Below are positions 15,545 to 24,724 of a stretch of 31,111 bases of DNA, piece by piece. The first letter of the stretch is position 1; each line of letters opens with the position of its first letter. The stretch comes from Propionibacteriaceae bacterium (lineage in GTDB: Bacteria > Actinomycetota > Actinomycetes > Propionibacteriales > Propionibacteriaceae), in contig WQYJ01000001.1 of NCBI GenBank assembly GCA_009781325.1, forward strand, positions 1 through 31,111. Direction: 5' to 3'. The notes under the pieces are model-generated. The model searched no databases. It had not been told where the DNA came from and saw nothing but the letters and a program-made list of their open reading frames with translations. Position numbers and translations under genes: made by a program.

Positions 15545-16339
15545 ATGGCAGCTCCTGCATTAGTGATGCTTACCCACGGTAGTACTGATCCCAGTGTGGG
15601 CGAGGTCAGTCATCACCTGAGATATGGTCTGCAAACCATTCGCCCCACCCTTGAAGTGAATGCTGCGTTCATCGATCATTGCCCTCCCACAGGTCCGCAG
15701 GTGGTCAGCCATCTGGTCGGCCGCGGAATTACCGAGGTGGTCTTCGTTCCGCTCCAGTTGTCAGCCGTCACCGACCATGACGTTGCTGTGGACTCAGTGA
15801 TTGACAAAGTACGCGCCGCCCATCCTTCCATCAAGTTTGCCGTGGCTCGCCCACTGGGACCGGAAGCTTGCCTGCTGCGTCCGCTCGACGAACGACTGCG
15901 CTCTGCCTTAGGTACGGCCCACGCCACTGAGATTGACGGACTGATCCTTTCCGCCGAAGGTCCCTCCGATATCCGGGGTCTTGGCATGTTGGCCAGACGT
16001 GCACGCCAATGGGGAGCCCACCACCGCCTCCCCTGCCTGTTGGCCACCTCAGATGGGTCCTCCCCCAATGTCGCTTCTGCTATCGAATCTTTGAACTCCC
16101 AGGGAAGACGCCACATCGCAGTCGGCTCCTTCTGGCTTGCTCCCGATCAAGACTTCGAGGCCCAAGCTCGCCTCGCCCTGCGCTATGGGGCTATCGCTGT
16201 CAGCGCTCCCATCGGTGTTGACGACACCGTACTCGATCTTATTTTGGCGAGGTACGCCTTCGCCGCCATGGACCTGCTCACCGACGACGATCAACTCGGT
16301 GAGACCGTTGAAGAGGAAGTCTCAGCTCTCAGCGGGTAA
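15545..16339 (+). CDS. CbiX/SirB-family sirohydrochlorin chelatase-like protein
   Basis: The 264-residue protein starts with LVMLTHGSTDP, the conserved N-terminal His-Gly motif of CbiX/SirB chelatases. It then has VVFVPLQLSAVTDHDVAVD, where these enzymes carry the second metal-binding His. The second half repeats the fold more loosely (AEGPSDIRGLGMLARRAR, then HIAVGSFWLAPDQDFE), as in long CbiX forms. Members insert Fe or Co into sirohydrochlorin for siroheme or cobalamin. No cob or cys genes are nearby, so the metal and pathway are not settled. The ATG at 15545 sits 6 nt after AGAAAGG; an ATG at 15539 would be too close. The 3' end overlaps the convergent PPK2 gene by 18 nt. Confidence 0.83.
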   Translation: MAAPALVMLTHGSTDPSVGEVSHHLRYGLQTIRPTLEVNAAFIDHCPPTGPQVVSHLVGRGITEVVFVPLQLSAVTDHDVAVDSVIDKVRAAHPSIKFAVARPLGPEACLLRPLDERLRSALGTAHATEIDGLILSAEGPSDIRGLGMLARRARQWGAHHRLPCLLATSDGSSPNVASAIESLNSQGRRHIAVGSFWLAPDQDFEAQARLALRYGAIAVSAPIGVDDTVLDLILARYAFAAMDLLTDDDQLGETVEEEVSALSG

Positions 16340-17170
16340 CGAAGTCTTCACGGCCTCAATCTGCTCCGCAACATCGAAGCCCCCGACAGGCCATTGAGGA
16401 TCCATGTCCTGCAGAGTCTCCAACAACAAGGTTGCCACAGCCCAGTTCCTGTACCACTTGTGGTTAGACGGGATGACATACCACGGTGCAGTATCGGTAT
16501 TGCAGCGATTGAGCACATCCTGATATGCCTCCATGTACTTGTACCACTTACGCCGTACCTTCACATCACCGGGTGAATACTTCCAATGCTTAGATGGATT
16601 CTCAAGCCGGGCCAGAAGACGCTCTTGCTGGGTCGCGGGATCAATGTGGAGGAAACACTTGATGATAGTCGTACCCGAGGCAACGAGCCCTTCTTCCCAT
16701 TCATTGATCGCATCGAATCTGGGCTCCCACACTTGAGGTGGGACTATCTCATCAACACGAACGACCAGGACATCCTCGTACTGGGATCGGTCGAAGATTC
16801 CGATCATCCCGCGCCCGGGAAGTGCACGCTCAATCCTCCACAGGAAGTCATGGGCTAGTTCTTCTTCGGTGGGCTGTTTGAAGGCATGGATCTTGACACC
16901 TTGGGGGTCTACCAAGCCGAAAACATGGCGAATAATCCCACCCTTACCGGCAGTGTCAATGCCTTGGAGGATGACTAAGACGTTTCGGGTCGGGTTCTCT
17001 TTGTTTTCGGCATAGAGGCGCTCCTGCAAGGTATCAAGCTTCGGAGCCATTTTTTCAGTCAGGCGGGCAGCATCATCCTCCCCTTTTCCGGGAAACAGCG
17101 GTGTGGCCCTGGGATCACAATCACGGATGTCTACATTGGCTGGAGGCCTAAGCGCGGTACGCAGATTCAT
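16322..17170 (-). CDS. Polyphosphate kinase 2 (PPK2) family protein
   Basis: PPK2 enzymes use polyphosphate to phosphorylate nucleotides. The 282-residue protein has the Walker A motif GIDTAGKGG (70-78), the Walker B motif FDRSQYEDVLV (126-136) and the lid-region arginines in KVRRKWYKYMEAY. It ends with SNHKWYRNWAV, a conserved PPK2 C-terminal signature. Length and single domain fit the short PPK2 class; whether AMP, ADP or NDPs are preferred cannot be told. The ATG at 17170 is chosen because AGAAGGG precedes it at 6 nt; the open frame 41 codons further upstream would run into the DUF3000 start region. Confidence 0.93.
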   Translation of the reverse strand: MNLRTALRPPANVDIRDCDPRATPLFPGKGEDDAARLTEKMAPKLDTLQERLYAENKENPTRNVLVILQGIDTAGKGGIIRHVFGLVDPQGVKIHAFKQPTEEELAHDFLWRIERALPGRGMIGIFDRSQYEDVLVVRVDEIVPPQVWEPRFDAINEWEEGLVASGTTIIKCFLHIDPATQQERLLARLENPSKHWKYSPGDVKVRRKWYKYMEAYQDVLNRCNTDTAPWYVIPSNHKWYRNWAVATLLLETLQDMDPQWPVGGFDVAEQIEAVKTSLPAES

Positions 17171-17263
17171 GACAAGCCCTTCTCTTGTTATCAAGGATGT
17201 ACCCATTCTGCCCCAAAACACCCTTGACGGCGTGGTGTCAGCCCATATCTCGGGCAAGATAGC

Positions 17264-17275
17264 TAGCCTAGGGAT
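17264..17275 (+). promoter_or_regulatory. Putative -10 box for a leaderless DUF3000/RNase D transcript
   Basis: TAGCCT (17264-17269) ends 6 nt before the GTG at 17276. There is no usable Shine-Dalgarno and the -35 is unclear. Confidence 0.38.
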
Positions 17276-17863
17276 GTGAGCACACCCCACCACGTCGGGA
17301 TTCTACCTCTTCCCTTTGCCGGCGCCGTTCATGATCTCAATGTTTTTCACTGGGACCGCCGCATTTCGGTGAGCGAGCTAGAGCCTCCCACGCACATCGC
17401 GCCCTATGCGGCTGCGATCGCTGCAGAGATCCTCGACGGCGACGACGAGGTGGCCTCCGGGCGCCTAATCCTCCTCTACGACCCAGCAGGCAATGACCTC
17501 TGGGAGGGCCATTTCAGATGTGTAACCTTTGCACAGTCAGAGGTTACCGACGAGATGATTCATGATCCATTTCTCGCCCAAGTGGGCTGGTCGTGGCTCA
17601 CCGATGCTCTCCAGTCCTGCGGGGCACGATATGGGTGTGAATCCGGAACGATTACTACCACCTCATCGACTCCTTTTGGGACCAAAGAAGACGAAGATCA
17701 GCTTTCTCACATCGAGATCCGTGCTTCGTGGACTCCCGACGATGACGACTCACTCACTCCTCACATCGAGGCTTGGCAAGACCTTCTGAGGCAGATTGCT
17801 GGGATTCCATCGGGGGATGAAAGTGTGGTAGCCCTACCTCTTCGATCGGCAGTGGGACCATGA
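17276..17863 (+). CDS. DUF3000 domain-containing protein
   Basis: The 195-residue protein belongs to the actinobacterial DUF3000 family, recognisable from ASGRLILLYDPAGNDLWEG, then DPFLAQVGWSWLTDAL near residue 95-115 and LSHIEIRASWTP toward the end. Family members commonly lie directly upstream of an RNase D gene, as here, where the stop overlaps the next start by 4 nt (ATGA). No enzyme motif, signal peptide or membrane helix is seen; the function is unknown, and a link to RNA processing is only suggested by position. The start is GTG, apparently leaderless. Confidence 0.88.
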   Translation: MSTPHHVGILPLPFAGAVHDLNVFHWDRRISVSELEPPTHIAPYAAAIAAEILDGDDEVASGRLILLYDPAGNDLWEGHFRCVTFAQSEVTDEMIHDPFLAQVGWSWLTDALQSCGARYGCESGTITTTSSTPFGTKEDEDQLSHIEIRASWTPDDDDSLTPHIEAWQDLLRQIAGIPSGDESVVALPLRSAVGP

Positions 17864-19077
17864 CCCAGGATGAGCCCCGTCTATTCGTCGCCCCAGTAGT
17901 TGATCTCATTACTACTGATGAGGGGCTTGAAGCCTTAGTGTCGGTCTTAACTGATGACCCTGGGCCCGTGGCGATCGATACTGAACGAGCTTCTGGTTAC
18001 CGCTATGAACAACGGGCTTATCTCATTCAACTGAAAACCATCGCTGCCGGAACACATCTGATTGATCCTGTGGAGATCTCTGCGTCTGCCTTCGCTGACC
18101 TGGATACAGTGCTGAAAGACAAGGAATGGATCCTCCATGCGGCGAACCAAGATCTTCCGTCGTTGAGGATGAGCGGGCTTCATCCGCAGTACCTCTTCGA
18201 CACTGAGGTATCGGCACGCCTGCTTGGCCGCGAGAAGGTAGGCCTTGGGTTCCTAGTCGAGGATCTCCTGGGAGTCACCTTAGTCAAAGAACACGCCAAC
18301 TCCGACTGGTCACAGCGCCCGATTCCCGAAGCCTGGCTCTCCTATGCAGCCGGTGATGTCGAGTTCCTCATCCAACTTGCTGACCTGCTGAAAGTAGAAC
18401 TTGCCCAAGCCGGTAAGACAGCTTGGGCGCAAGAGGAGTTCAGCTACACGCTCACAGCGCCACCTCCAGTACCCAGACCAGAACCATGGCGTTCAACAAC
18501 CGACATCCACCTGGTCACCAACGTTTACGGAATGGCGGTCGTACGAGCCCTGTGGGAGGTTCGCGAACGGATCGGAAAAGACCTCGACTTAGCACCAGGG
18601 CGTATCGTCAACAGCCGAGCCATCACTGCCCTTGCTGCCACAGCAACGAAAAACGACTTCGCCCGTGGACGAAGAATGCTCTCCAGATCCGATTGGGGCT
18701 CCAAGATTGCACGCAATCACATCGAGGAATTCTATGATGCTATCGATGAGGTTGAAGACATGGATGACGATGAACTACCCGCAATGAAGGGACCTCGCAG
18801 AGGTGTTCCAGCCCCAGGTCTGTGGCCCCGCAAGAATCCCGAGGCTGCTGCTCGCTGGGAGGCCGTACGACCTGCGATGAAGGAGCTTGCTGAAGACCAT
18901 GGGCTTCCGGTGGAGAATCTCATCTCTCCTCGACCCCTGCAAACAGTGATGTGGGAACCGCAAGGATTTGACCCTGAATCTCTGGATCGCCAGTTCGCGG
19001 AGGTCGACGTACGCCCGTGGCAGCGACAACTCATCGTCCCTGTGATCTCTGCACTCTTAGCTGAACTCAACCAGTAG
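17860..19077 (+). CDS. rnd: Ribonuclease D-like 3'-5' exonuclease with HRDC domain
   Basis: The 405-residue protein has an N-terminal DEDDy exonuclease domain. AIDTERA carries Asp40 and Glu42, HAANQDLPSL supplies the second Asp, and SYAAGDVEFL holds the Tyr and last Asp. An HRDC domain follows at about 215-290 (VRALWEVRERIGKDLDLAPGR), and there is a C-terminal extension common in actinobacteria. Such enzymes trim 3' ends of tRNA and other stable RNAs. It is translationally coupled to DUF3000. Its last 11 nt overlap the convergent dxs gene. Confidence 0.95.
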   Translation: MTQDEPRLFVAPVVDLITTDEGLEALVSVLTDDPGPVAIDTERASGYRYEQRAYLIQLKTIAAGTHLIDPVEISASAFADLDTVLKDKEWILHAANQDLPSLRMSGLHPQYLFDTEVSARLLGREKVGLGFLVEDLLGVTLVKEHANSDWSQRPIPEAWLSYAAGDVEFLIQLADLLKVELAQAGKTAWAQEEFSYTLTAPPPVPRPEPWRSTTDIHLVTNVYGMAVVRALWEVRERIGKDLDLAPGRIVNSRAITALAATATKNDFARGRRMLSRSDWGSKIARNHIEEFYDAIDEVEDMDDDELPAMKGPRRGVPAPGLWPRKNPEAAARWEAVRPAMKELAEDHGLPVENLISPRPLQTVMWEPQGFDPESLDRQFAEVDVRPWQRQLIVPVISALLAELNQ

Positions 19078-20935
19078 AATCCAAAGCCCCCAGAACTCGG
19101 GTGAGAATCTGCGGGCAGGTGAAACCTAAGTCAGCCAAAATCGTTGATCGGGAACCATGATGAATGAACGCTGTGGGAACGGCGTACCGGATCACCTTCG
19201 CTGGATTCGACGCATCTGCCAGATTGATCTCCACATGCTGACCAAGTCCGCCGGTATCAATCCCGTCCTCAAGAGTCACCACGAGCTCGCATTCCAAGAG
19301 CGAAAGCAACCCTGGAGTCACTGGCAGCGCCCAGACCGGATCCACAACCCTGGTAGGAATCCCCGCCGCTTGCAGTTCCTTACCGACCTCAAGCGCCAGA
19401 TGAGCCAGCGGGCCATAGCCGACCAGTGCCACACGCGGGTTCTGGTCATCCAGAAGGATGTCTACTGCCTCATGGGTACGAACAGCCTTCAGATCTGGGG
19501 GTATCTCACCCTTGGGGAAGCGTACGGCTGTGGGACAGGTTTTTTCTGCAATGGCTTGACGCAGGGTTGCACACAGAGTCGCTTCATCTCGCGGTACGGC
19601 GACCCGCATCCCGGGAATATCTGAGAGAATCGTCAGATCCCACACCCCATGATGGGAGGCACCGTCAGGGCCTGTGATTCCAGCTCGGTCCAGGACAAAG
19701 GTCACCGGCATTGAGTGCAGACCGACATCCATCAGAACCTGGTCGAATCCCCTGTTGAGGAAAGACGCGTAGACAGCAACAACCGGGTGAAGCCCCGCCA
19801 TAGCCATCCCTGCTGCACTGACCACTGCATGCTGTTCAGCGATGCCGACATCGAAGACACGATCTGGGTACGCTGCTGTCATGGGCCCTAGTCCCACAGG
19901 GTTCACCATGGCGGCGCTAATAGCAACCAGATCTGGGTCTTTCTGGGCTAGGCGGACGATCTCGTGGGAAAACACCGATGTCCATGATGGCCGAGCAGCA
20001 GTGTCATCGTCACCGTTGGATTGGTTCTTGGCATCGACGGCATGGAAACGATCCTCATCGTTTTGCAGGGCAGCGGAGCAGCCGTGGCCCTTCTCTGTCA
20101 GACAGTGAACGATCACCGGACCGTCGTACTTCTTTGCCTGGATCAGTGCTTTCTCCAGAGCAACACGATCATGTCCAGGGACCGGGCCGATGTATTTCAG
20201 ACCGAGATCGCCGAAGAGTCCCTGGGGAGCCAGGATGTCCTTCAACCCGACCTTCATCCCATGAAGGAGGTCATAAGCAGGCTTACCGACCAGTGGTGTT
20301 TTCTGGACGAGGGTCTTCACCAGATCCAAGGTGGGATCATAGCGACGATCCGTACGGATTCCTGTCAGGTGCGCCGCCATGCCCCCAACAGTCGAGGTGT
20401 AGGACCGCCCATTGTCGTTGACAACAATCACCATCCGCAGATCCTTCTGCACAGCGATGTTGTTCAGAGCCTCCCAAGCCATGCCTCCGGTCAGGGCACC
20501 ATCTCCGACGACGACCACCACGGTGTGTGGGTCCCCTTTCAGTCGGAAAGCCTCAGCCATTCCCGTACCCCAGGACAGGGCTGTTGAGGCATGAGAATTC
20601 TCCACCCAGTCATGTTCTGACTCACTTCTGTTAGGGTAGCCCGACAGTCCCCCATCCTGGCGCAGAGTATCGAATCCGTCTTGTCTGCCCGTCAGAATCT
20701 TGTGAACATAGCTGATGTGGCCGGTATCAAAGATGATGGGGTCCTTGGGAGAGCGAAAAACCCGGTGGATGGCCATCGTTAGTTCCACCACGCCAAGGTT
20801 GGGCCCTAGATGGCCTCCCGTGATCGACACCTTCTCGATCAAAAATGCACGAATCTGGTCTGCGAGATCATCAAGCTCAGCCGGCATCAGGCGTGCCAAC
20901 TGCCGTGGTTTGGTGATACTCGAAAGCTCCGGCAT
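19067..20935 (-). CDS. dxs: 1-deoxy-D-xylulose-5-phosphate synthase
   Basis: DXS condenses pyruvate and glyceraldehyde 3-phosphate with thiamine diphosphate, the first step of the MEP isoprenoid pathway. The 622-residue length is normal. The N-terminal half has SYVHKILTGR, GYPNRSESEHDWVENSHAST and the ThDP motif GDGALTGGMAWEALNN. The pyrimidine-binding half has DVGIAEQHAVVSAAGMA and ITGPDGASHHGVWDL, followed by the transketolase C-terminal domain. A TAGAAT box lies 6 nt before the ATG with no Shine-Dalgarno, so the mRNA is probably leaderless. It converges on rnd with an 11-nt overlap. Confidence 0.98.
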   Translation of the reverse strand: MPELSSITKPRQLARLMPAELDDLADQIRAFLIEKVSITGGHLGPNLGVVELTMAIHRVFRSPKDPIIFDTGHISYVHKILTGRQDGFDTLRQDGGLSGYPNRSESEHDWVENSHASTALSWGTGMAEAFRLKGDPHTVVVVVGDGALTGGMAWEALNNIAVQKDLRMVIVVNDNGRSYTSTVGGMAAHLTGIRTDRRYDPTLDLVKTLVQKTPLVGKPAYDLLHGMKVGLKDILAPQGLFGDLGLKYIGPVPGHDRVALEKALIQAKKYDGPVIVHCLTEKGHGCSAALQNDEDRFHAVDAKNQSNGDDDTAARPSWTSVFSHEIVRLAQKDPDLVAISAAMVNPVGLGPMTAAYPDRVFDVGIAEQHAVVSAAGMAMAGLHPVVAVYASFLNRGFDQVLMDVGLHSMPVTFVLDRAGITGPDGASHHGVWDLTILSDIPGMRVAVPRDEATLCATLRQAIAEKTCPTAVRFPKGEIPPDLKAVRTHEAVDILLDDQNPRVALVGYGPLAHLALEVGKELQAAGIPTRVVDPVWALPVTPGLLSLLECELVVTLEDGIDTGGLGQHVEINLADASNPAKVIRYAVPTAFIHHGSRSTILADLGFTCPQILTRVLGALDSTG

Positions 20936-20947
20936 TTCGCTATTCTA
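20936..20947 (-). promoter_or_regulatory. Putative -10 box for a leaderless dxs transcript
   Basis: On the minus strand TAGAAT (20942-20947) ends 6 nt before the dxs ATG, and the interval AGCGAA has no Shine-Dalgarno. The -35 (around 20965-20971, ACATTT/TACATT) is weak. Confidence 0.5.
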
Positions 20948-20995
20948 TCTTCCCTTGGGGCCGAAAATGTAGATGATCAGTATGGATCGCCGCAT

Positions 20996-21475
20996 CTAGG
21001 TTGCCGCTAAGACAATCAGCCACACGAGAAACTGGGCAAATCCGAGGATGAGAGTACCAAGTAATCCCAACTGTAGTTTCCGATTCGGCTCGCGGTCCGG
21101 TCGGGCAAAGGTGATCATTGCTGCCATAGCTGGAATGACCACAGCAATCGCTAACAGCCACACCACACTGGTCTCAATCACGATCTGACCAAGGATGAGT
21201 GTCATCAGAATCATCCAGGCGGCCCACTTCCATCCAAGCCGAGCAATGAACCCCGCCAGAAAGAAAAGACCACCCATCGCCACGAGCCCAAAGATGCCGG
21301 TCACTCCCGGCATGCACAACCCGAATTCATCGTCTTGGCAGACCGGTAGCGCAGCGATGATCGGAGAGGCGATGACCATGACTACTCCAGCCACCAGCGA
21401 AGCCCCCAGCACCCCGAGATAGGAGTACGCGAACCTCGCAGCTCCCCAGGGCGGTTCATCGACTCGGAACCTCAT
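20996..21475 (-). CDS. Small multi-pass membrane protein of unknown function
   Basis: The 159-residue protein is almost entirely hydrophobic. About five helices can be drawn: near 19-43, 58-80, 85-103, 106-125 and 135-158. Short charged loops include PDREPNRK, and a Cys pair lies in the first external loop (PVCQDDEFGLCMPG), which could form a disulfide. I do not recognise the family. The start overlaps the acnA stop by 4 nt (ATGA), so it is translationally coupled to aconitase, and dxs follows about 60 nt downstream on the same strand. Nothing suggests a specific transport role. Confidence 0.8.
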   Translation of the reverse strand: MRFRVDEPPWGAARFAYSYLGVLGASLVAGVVMVIASPIIAALPVCQDDEFGLCMPGVTGIFGLVAMGGLFFLAGFIARLGWKWAAWMILMTLILGQIVIETSVVWLLAIAVVIPAMAAMITFARPDREPNRKLQLGLLGTLILGFAQFLVWLIVLAAT

Positions 21476-24045
21476 AGCAGACCTGCCAGCGCCCTTGCCT
21501 GGAATGGGAGGATACCTCCGTGGCGGATATAGCGCTGTTCTGTGGGGGTGTCGACACGCAAGACCACCTGATGGCGCTGGGAATCCACAAGTACGTCGAC
21601 GATGCGCGGAAGCGGATCAGTGGTCAACCCTTCAATGGTGATGGTCTCTTCACCAGTCAGACCCCAGGTTGCCGCTGATTCGCCTTCCATGAACTGCAGA
21701 GGCAGAATTCCCATACCCACCAGATTGGAACGGTGAATTCTCTCGAAGCTTTCTGCCAGGACAGCTTTAACTCCTAGCAGAGCAGCGCCCTTAGCTGCCC
21801 AGTCCCGGCTCGATCCTGATCCGTATTCCTTTCCGGCGACCACCACGAGCGGAATCCGCTGGGCACCATAGGATTCGGCTGCCTCAAAGACAGAGACAAT
21901 CGGATGATCTGGGTTGGTGAAGTCCTTGGTAAAACCACCCTCAACACCGTCAACCATGAGGTTGCGCAGCCGGATATTTGCGAAGGTTCCTCGCATCATC
22001 ACCTCATGGTTTCCTCGTCTTGACCCGTAGGAGTTGAAGTCTGCGCACTCAACCCCTTGATCAGTGAGGTAAGAACCAGCAGGGCTCTCACGCTTGATCG
22101 ACCCGGCTGGTGATATGTGATCAGTGGTGACCGAATCGCCGACTATCAGCAGAATTCTGGCACCATAGATATCCTCAACGGGATCGGGAGCAGGCCGCAT
22201 TGTGTCGAAGTAGGGTGCTCGGCGGATATAGCTCGACTCTGACCACTGGAACTGACTCCCAGTAGGACTGGGCAGATTCTGCCATCTCTGGGCTCCGGTG
22301 AAGACTTCGGCGTAGCGGGCAGAAAACATGGAGGCATTCACGGCTTCTGCCATGGCGGCTTCGATCTCATCTGTGTGCGGCCAAATGTCTTTCAAGTACA
22401 CCGGCTGGCCATCCACCCCGACACCGAGCGCCTCGCTAGTCAGATCAATATCCATGGTTCCTGCTAAGGCATAGGCGACCACTAATGGAGGGCTGGCGAG
22501 GTAGTTCATGCGTACTTCGGGAGAAATCCGGCCTTCGAAGTTTCTGTTGCCGCTCAGTACGGCGGTTGCCACAATTCCGCAGTCAACAGCCTGCGTGACC
22601 TGCGGAACAACAGGACCTGAGTTTCCGATGCAGGTCATGCAGCCATATCCGACCAGGTAGAAACCTAAAGCCTCGAGTGAACTAGTCAGACCCGCTTTGT
22701 CGAGATAGTCCGTCACGACCTGGGAACCGGGTGACAAGGTGGTCTTGACCCATGGTTTGACACTCAAACCTTTCTCAACAGCCTTCTTGGCGACCAAACC
22801 GGCCGCGATCATCACGGAAGGATTCGAGGTGTTGGTGCAGCTAGTGATAGCAGCAACAGCGACGAGCCCGGACCTCAGATCGCCAATTTCAGTGGTCACA
22901 GAATCGGGGCCTGTGTCCGGAACAGCGGAACGGAATGAATTGCGGGCATCGCGCAGGTCAATGTAATCCTGGGGCCGTTTGGGTCCCGATATTGCCGGAC
23001 AGGCATCGGCGAGGTTGATGGTCAGTGTCTCGGAATAGCTAACCCGGCGCTCTCCCCAGAAACCCTGGGCCTTGGCATAGGCTTCGACCAGTTCGAGTTG
23101 TTCACTGGGGCGCCCGGTCATCGCCAGATAGTCAATGGTTCTGGCATCAATGGGGAACAGACAGGCAGTTGAGCCGTACTCCGGACACATGTTGGCGATT
23201 GTTGCTCGAATCTCCACACTTAACTGACTCAGGGCATCCCCATAGAACTCAACAAACTTACCCACCACACCGTGGCGGCGAAGACGCTGGGTAATCATCA
23301 GAACCAGGTCTGTGGAGGTGACCCCTGGGGGGAGTTCTCCTGTCAGTTCCACCCCAACGACGAAGGGCAGGGTCATGGAGATAGGTTGGCCCAGCATCGC
23401 AGCTTCAGCCTCAATACCTCCGACTCCCCATCCCAGAACCCCCAATCCATTGATCATGGTGGTGTGAGAGTCCGTACCCACGCAGGTATCGGGATAGACC
23501 ACGTCGGAGTCAACCATCACAACGCGGGCTAAGTGCTCGATGTTGACCTGATGAACGATACCCTTGCCAGGAGGTACGACTCGGAAGTTATCGAAAGCCT
23601 GCTGTCCCCACTTCAGGAATTGATACCTCTCCTGGTTACGTTGGAACTCCAGGTCAATGTTGCGTGAGATGGACGCTGGCGTACCGAAATCATCGGCGAC
23701 AACAGAATGGTCGATCACAAGCTCTGTCGGTACGCTCGGATTGACCAGATCGGGGTCTCCTCCTAGGGCTTGAACAGCCTCGCGCAGTGTGGCGAGATCG
23801 ACCACGCACGGTACGCCGGTGAAATCCTGCATGATGACCCGTGCAGGGCTGTACTCGATTTCCTGATTGGGGTCGCTGGTTGGCGACCATGAACGAAGAG
23901 CCTCGATTTGTGCGGGATCTGCTCCATTCCTGATCAGGTTTTCCGCCACGATTGCTACGGTGAGCGGAAGCCGAGTAGTCAGATCACTCACATCGTAGTA
24001 TCGGTATGTTCTGTCTTTGAGATTCAGCTGCGCATAATTGGTCAT
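21472..24045 (-). CDS. acnA: Aconitate hydratase A
   Basis: Aconitase isomerises citrate to isocitrate in the TCA cycle. The 857-residue protein has the AcnA/IRP1 layout. The early region contains MQDFTGVPCVVDLA, GTDSHTTMINGLGVLGWGVGG is conserved, and the 4Fe-4S cluster Cys lie in ITSCTNTSNP and YGCMTCIGNSGP. The swivel domain follows, with GKEYGSGSSRDWAAKG. The ATG at 24045 is chosen because AGGAAGG precedes it at about 7 nt and MTNYAQLNL is a normal start; an in-frame ATG 14 codons earlier lacks this. The small membrane protein gene overlaps its stop. Confidence 0.98.
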   Translation of the reverse strand: MTNYAQLNLKDRTYRYYDVSDLTTRLPLTVAIVAENLIRNGADPAQIEALRSWSPTSDPNQEIEYSPARVIMQDFTGVPCVVDLATLREAVQALGGDPDLVNPSVPTELVIDHSVVADDFGTPASISRNIDLEFQRNQERYQFLKWGQQAFDNFRVVPPGKGIVHQVNIEHLARVVMVDSDVVYPDTCVGTDSHTTMINGLGVLGWGVGGIEAEAAMLGQPISMTLPFVVGVELTGELPPGVTSTDLVLMITQRLRRHGVVGKFVEFYGDALSQLSVEIRATIANMCPEYGSTACLFPIDARTIDYLAMTGRPSEQLELVEAYAKAQGFWGERRVSYSETLTINLADACPAISGPKRPQDYIDLRDARNSFRSAVPDTGPDSVTTEIGDLRSGLVAVAAITSCTNTSNPSVMIAAGLVAKKAVEKGLSVKPWVKTTLSPGSQVVTDYLDKAGLTSSLEALGFYLVGYGCMTCIGNSGPVVPQVTQAVDCGIVATAVLSGNRNFEGRISPEVRMNYLASPPLVVAYALAGTMDIDLTSEALGVGVDGQPVYLKDIWPHTDEIEAAMAEAVNASMFSARYAEVFTGAQRWQNLPSPTGSQFQWSESSYIRRAPYFDTMRPAPDPVEDIYGARILLIVGDSVTTDHISPAGSIKRESPAGSYLTDQGVECADFNSYGSRRGNHEVMMRGTFANIRLRNLMVDGVEGGFTKDFTNPDHPIVSVFEAAESYGAQRIPLVVVAGKEYGSGSSRDWAAKGAALLGVKAVLAESFERIHRSNLVGMGILPLQFMEGESAATWGLTGEETITIEGLTTDPLPRIVDVLVDSQRHQVVLRVDTPTEQRYIRHGGILPFQARALAGLL

Positions 24046-24123
24046 CGATATCCTTCCTAGTACATCCATCCTACTGGGCTGCTGCAATCCCGGAATGACG
24101 GTGGTTTCTTAAGTGAAATAGCC

Positions 24124-24136
24124 TATAATTTCCCCC
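24124..24136 (+). promoter_or_regulatory. -10 box for a leaderless transcript of the membrane protein gene
   Basis: A consensus TATAAT (24124-24129) ends 7 nt before the ATG at 24137. The interval TTCCCCC has no Shine-Dalgarno. The -35 (about 24100-24106) is poor. Confidence 0.55.
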
Positions 24137-24724
24137 ATGACACAGCCTCCGTTCGGGTCCAGCCCTTATAACCCAACTCCTCAACCGTCGAGCCCCTCGG
24201 CTCCGCCATCCTATTCGCAGCCTCAATCTGCGTATTCTCCGGCTCCTCCGCCCTATTCACCGACTCCTGCGCCCTACAATCCTGGGCCGGCTTACCCGGG
24301 TTATCCTGGGGCTGCACCTGCCTCGGCGCCTGCCGCACCTGCGAAGACGAAGAAGTCTCCTATTCTTGGGATCTTCGGTTTCCTGATCGTACTAGCCAGT
24401 ACGGCTGCCTACTTCTTGTGCTGCTTGGGGCTCCTCAACAACATTCTCAATCTTCTCGGGTCTGGTGCCTTGGATAACTACATTCCCGATCTCAACAATC
24501 TTGACATGCTCAATACTGAAGAGGCTCAGGTCATCACTAACTTAAGCAGGGGTGTGTTAACAGCCACGGGAGCTGGAATCGTCGGTTTGGTCCTTTCGAT
24601 CATTGCCACAGCGACGAAGAGGGGCCGCGGCTTGGGTATCATCGGGATGATCCTTGGAATCCTTGCTCCGTTCACCGCCATTATCGCGTTTAATATCTCC
24701 ATGGCACTATACGGAGGGATGTAA
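24137..24724 (+). CDS. Membrane protein with Pro/Tyr-rich N-terminus, unknown function
   Basis: The 195-residue protein opens with a 70-residue cytoplasmic-type segment rich in Pro, Ser, Tyr and Ala (repeated PPYSPTP and PYNPGP patterns), ending in a KTKK basic patch. Three hydrophobic segments follow at about 74-100, 140-158 and 165-192. A polar loop between the first two contains DNYIPDLNNLDMLNTEE. Such Pro-rich plus multi-helix proteins (DUF4190-like in layout) are common in actinobacteria, but the family is not certain. It is divergent from acnA, and its 3' end overlaps the convergent DUF3710 gene by 18 nt. Confidence 0.78.
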   Translation: MTQPPFGSSPYNPTPQPSSPSAPPSYSQPQSAYSPAPPPYSPTPAPYNPGPAYPGYPGAAPASAPAAPAKTKKSPILGIFGFLIVLASTAAYFLCCLGLLNNILNLLGSGALDNYIPDLNNLDMLNTEEAQVITNLSRGVLTATGAGIVGLVLSIIATATKRGRGLGIIGMILGILAPFTAIIAFNISMALYGGM

